Below, piece by piece: positions 24,635 to 25,152 of a stretch of 25,152 bases of DNA. A program made the position numbers and the translations under genes. The notes beneath the pieces are model-generated. The model had not been told where the DNA came from. It saw nothing but the letters and a program-made list of their open reading frames with translations, and did no database searches. The stretch comes from Candidatus Zhuqueibacterota bacterium (GTDB lineage: Bacteria > Zhuqueibacterota > Zhuqueibacteria > Residuimicrobiales > Krinioviventaceae), in assembly GCA_003854995.1 (NCBI GenBank), contig RQOI01000035.1, positions 1 to 25,152 of the forward strand. The letters run 5' to 3'. Every line of letters starts with the position of its first letter. The first letter of the stretch is position 1.

Positions 24635-25152
24635 TTACATGGCTGCCAGCTTTTCCTCCAGGGTGAAAATCGGCCTGATGTCCACCGGCACATCCTTGAG
24701 CTGCGCAATATAATTCTCCATGACCGGTGTATAGCGACGATACTGGTCGATGAGAGCTGCAGCAGCGTCATAATCGCCGCGCGCCTGCAGGGTGAGCAAC
24801 GTCCTCGCCAGCTCGCTCAAAGCCGGCCAGAATTTTGCCTTGTCATAGGACAGTTTGCCCGCGTCCACGTAAAAGGTGCCTTTTTCCATGAGAAAGTTGA
24901 ACTGAATGGCGACGCCGCCCCCGTGCGCTTCATCGATGCCAAAGCGAATGGAGCGGAACATGCCGCCGAGATAGCTGGCATACATGGATTCTTCCAGTCC
25001 TTGCGGAAACACGCCTTTGTCGATGAGGAACTTGAGATTCCAGATGCCGAGGACGTCGGCTTTGCACTCTTCGATGATGGAATAGAGCTCCTTGAGCTCA
25101 TCGCGCACCGATGTCGCTCTGCCATTCGCCAGGGTGATGTTGCCGGGTCCCA
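24635..25152 (-). CDS. M49-family zinc peptidase (dipeptidyl peptidase III type), C-terminal part (cut by window edge)
   Basis: The frame is open through the right edge, so only the last 172 or so residues are present; GTG 25108 is not the start. The segment IIEECKADVLGIWNL is the second zinc-binding motif of M49 (EECRAD type; the HELLGH-type motif must lie outside the window). EAHGGGVAIQFNFLMEKGTF, about 45 residues later, is a family-typical stretch. M49 enzymes release dipeptides from the N-terminus of short peptides. Nothing can be said about a signal peptide because the 5' end is missing. It lies directly upstream of the exported pepF gene, so both may act on the same peptides. Confidence 0.88.
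   Translation of the reverse strand, partial: GPGNITLANGRATSVRDELKELYSIIEECKADVLGIWNLKFLIDKGVFPQGLEESMYASYLGGMFRSIRFGIDEAHGGGVAIQFNFLMEKGTFYVDAGKLSYDKAKFWPALSELARTLLTLQARGDYDAAAALIDQYRRYTPVMENYIAQLKDVPVDIRPIFTLEEKLAAM

Overview
The window looks like bacterial chromosome from the FCB side of the tree (Calditrichota, KSB1, Ignavibacteria, Marinimicrobia or similar). The main reason is that three large secreted proteins end in a type A C-terminal domain with the Y/F-PNPFNP signature of type IX secretion (T9SS) cargo. A PorV/PorQ-family outer-membrane protein lies beside them. No phage, transposon, CRISPR array, rRNA or tRNA was recognised.

Left part, plus strand (1-16185). The window opens inside a T9SS-type surface protein, which ends at 1043 and is followed by a strong intrinsic terminator. 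After about 620 bases without a convincing gene, but with a candidate promoter overlapped by paired palindromes, a run of eight tightly spaced genes follows (1712-16185). In order they are: an 829-aa FN3-rich T9SS cargo; a 1370-aa Ig-repeat T9SS cargo; a PorV-like barrel fused to a helical tail; an ExbB/TolQ proton channel with an added periplasmic domain; two different ExbD/TolR proteins; a small lipoprotein-like protein whose C-terminal half resembles a TonB C-terminal domain; and a 1001-aa secreted TPR plus beta-propeller-like protein. Gaps are 8-45 bases. This is the most interesting part of the window: a proton-motive-force motor, an outer-membrane PorV-like component and its apparent cargo in one transcription unit, with no GldL/GldM and no classical TonB. 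I propose that it is a dedicated, energised surface-assembly or export system. That role is inference.

Middle part, minus strand (22614 down to 16182). A sigma70-like promoter precedes a 743-aa TPR lipoprotein. Next come a small gene that seems frameshifted, a DUF4838 (glycoside-hydrolase-like) lipoprotein with an embedded EF-hand loop, and rhamnulokinase (rhaB). The rhaB reading frame stops early, and a plausible remainder of its C-terminus lies in another frame. DUF4838 plus rhaB suggests use of rhamnose-containing glycans.

Right part, minus strand (25152 down to 22667). The 3' end of an M49 (dipeptidyl peptidase III) metallopeptidase gene, cut by the window edge, is followed by an exported oligoendopeptidase F (M3) and a textbook terminator. 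This is a peptide-degradation pair unrelated to the left operon.
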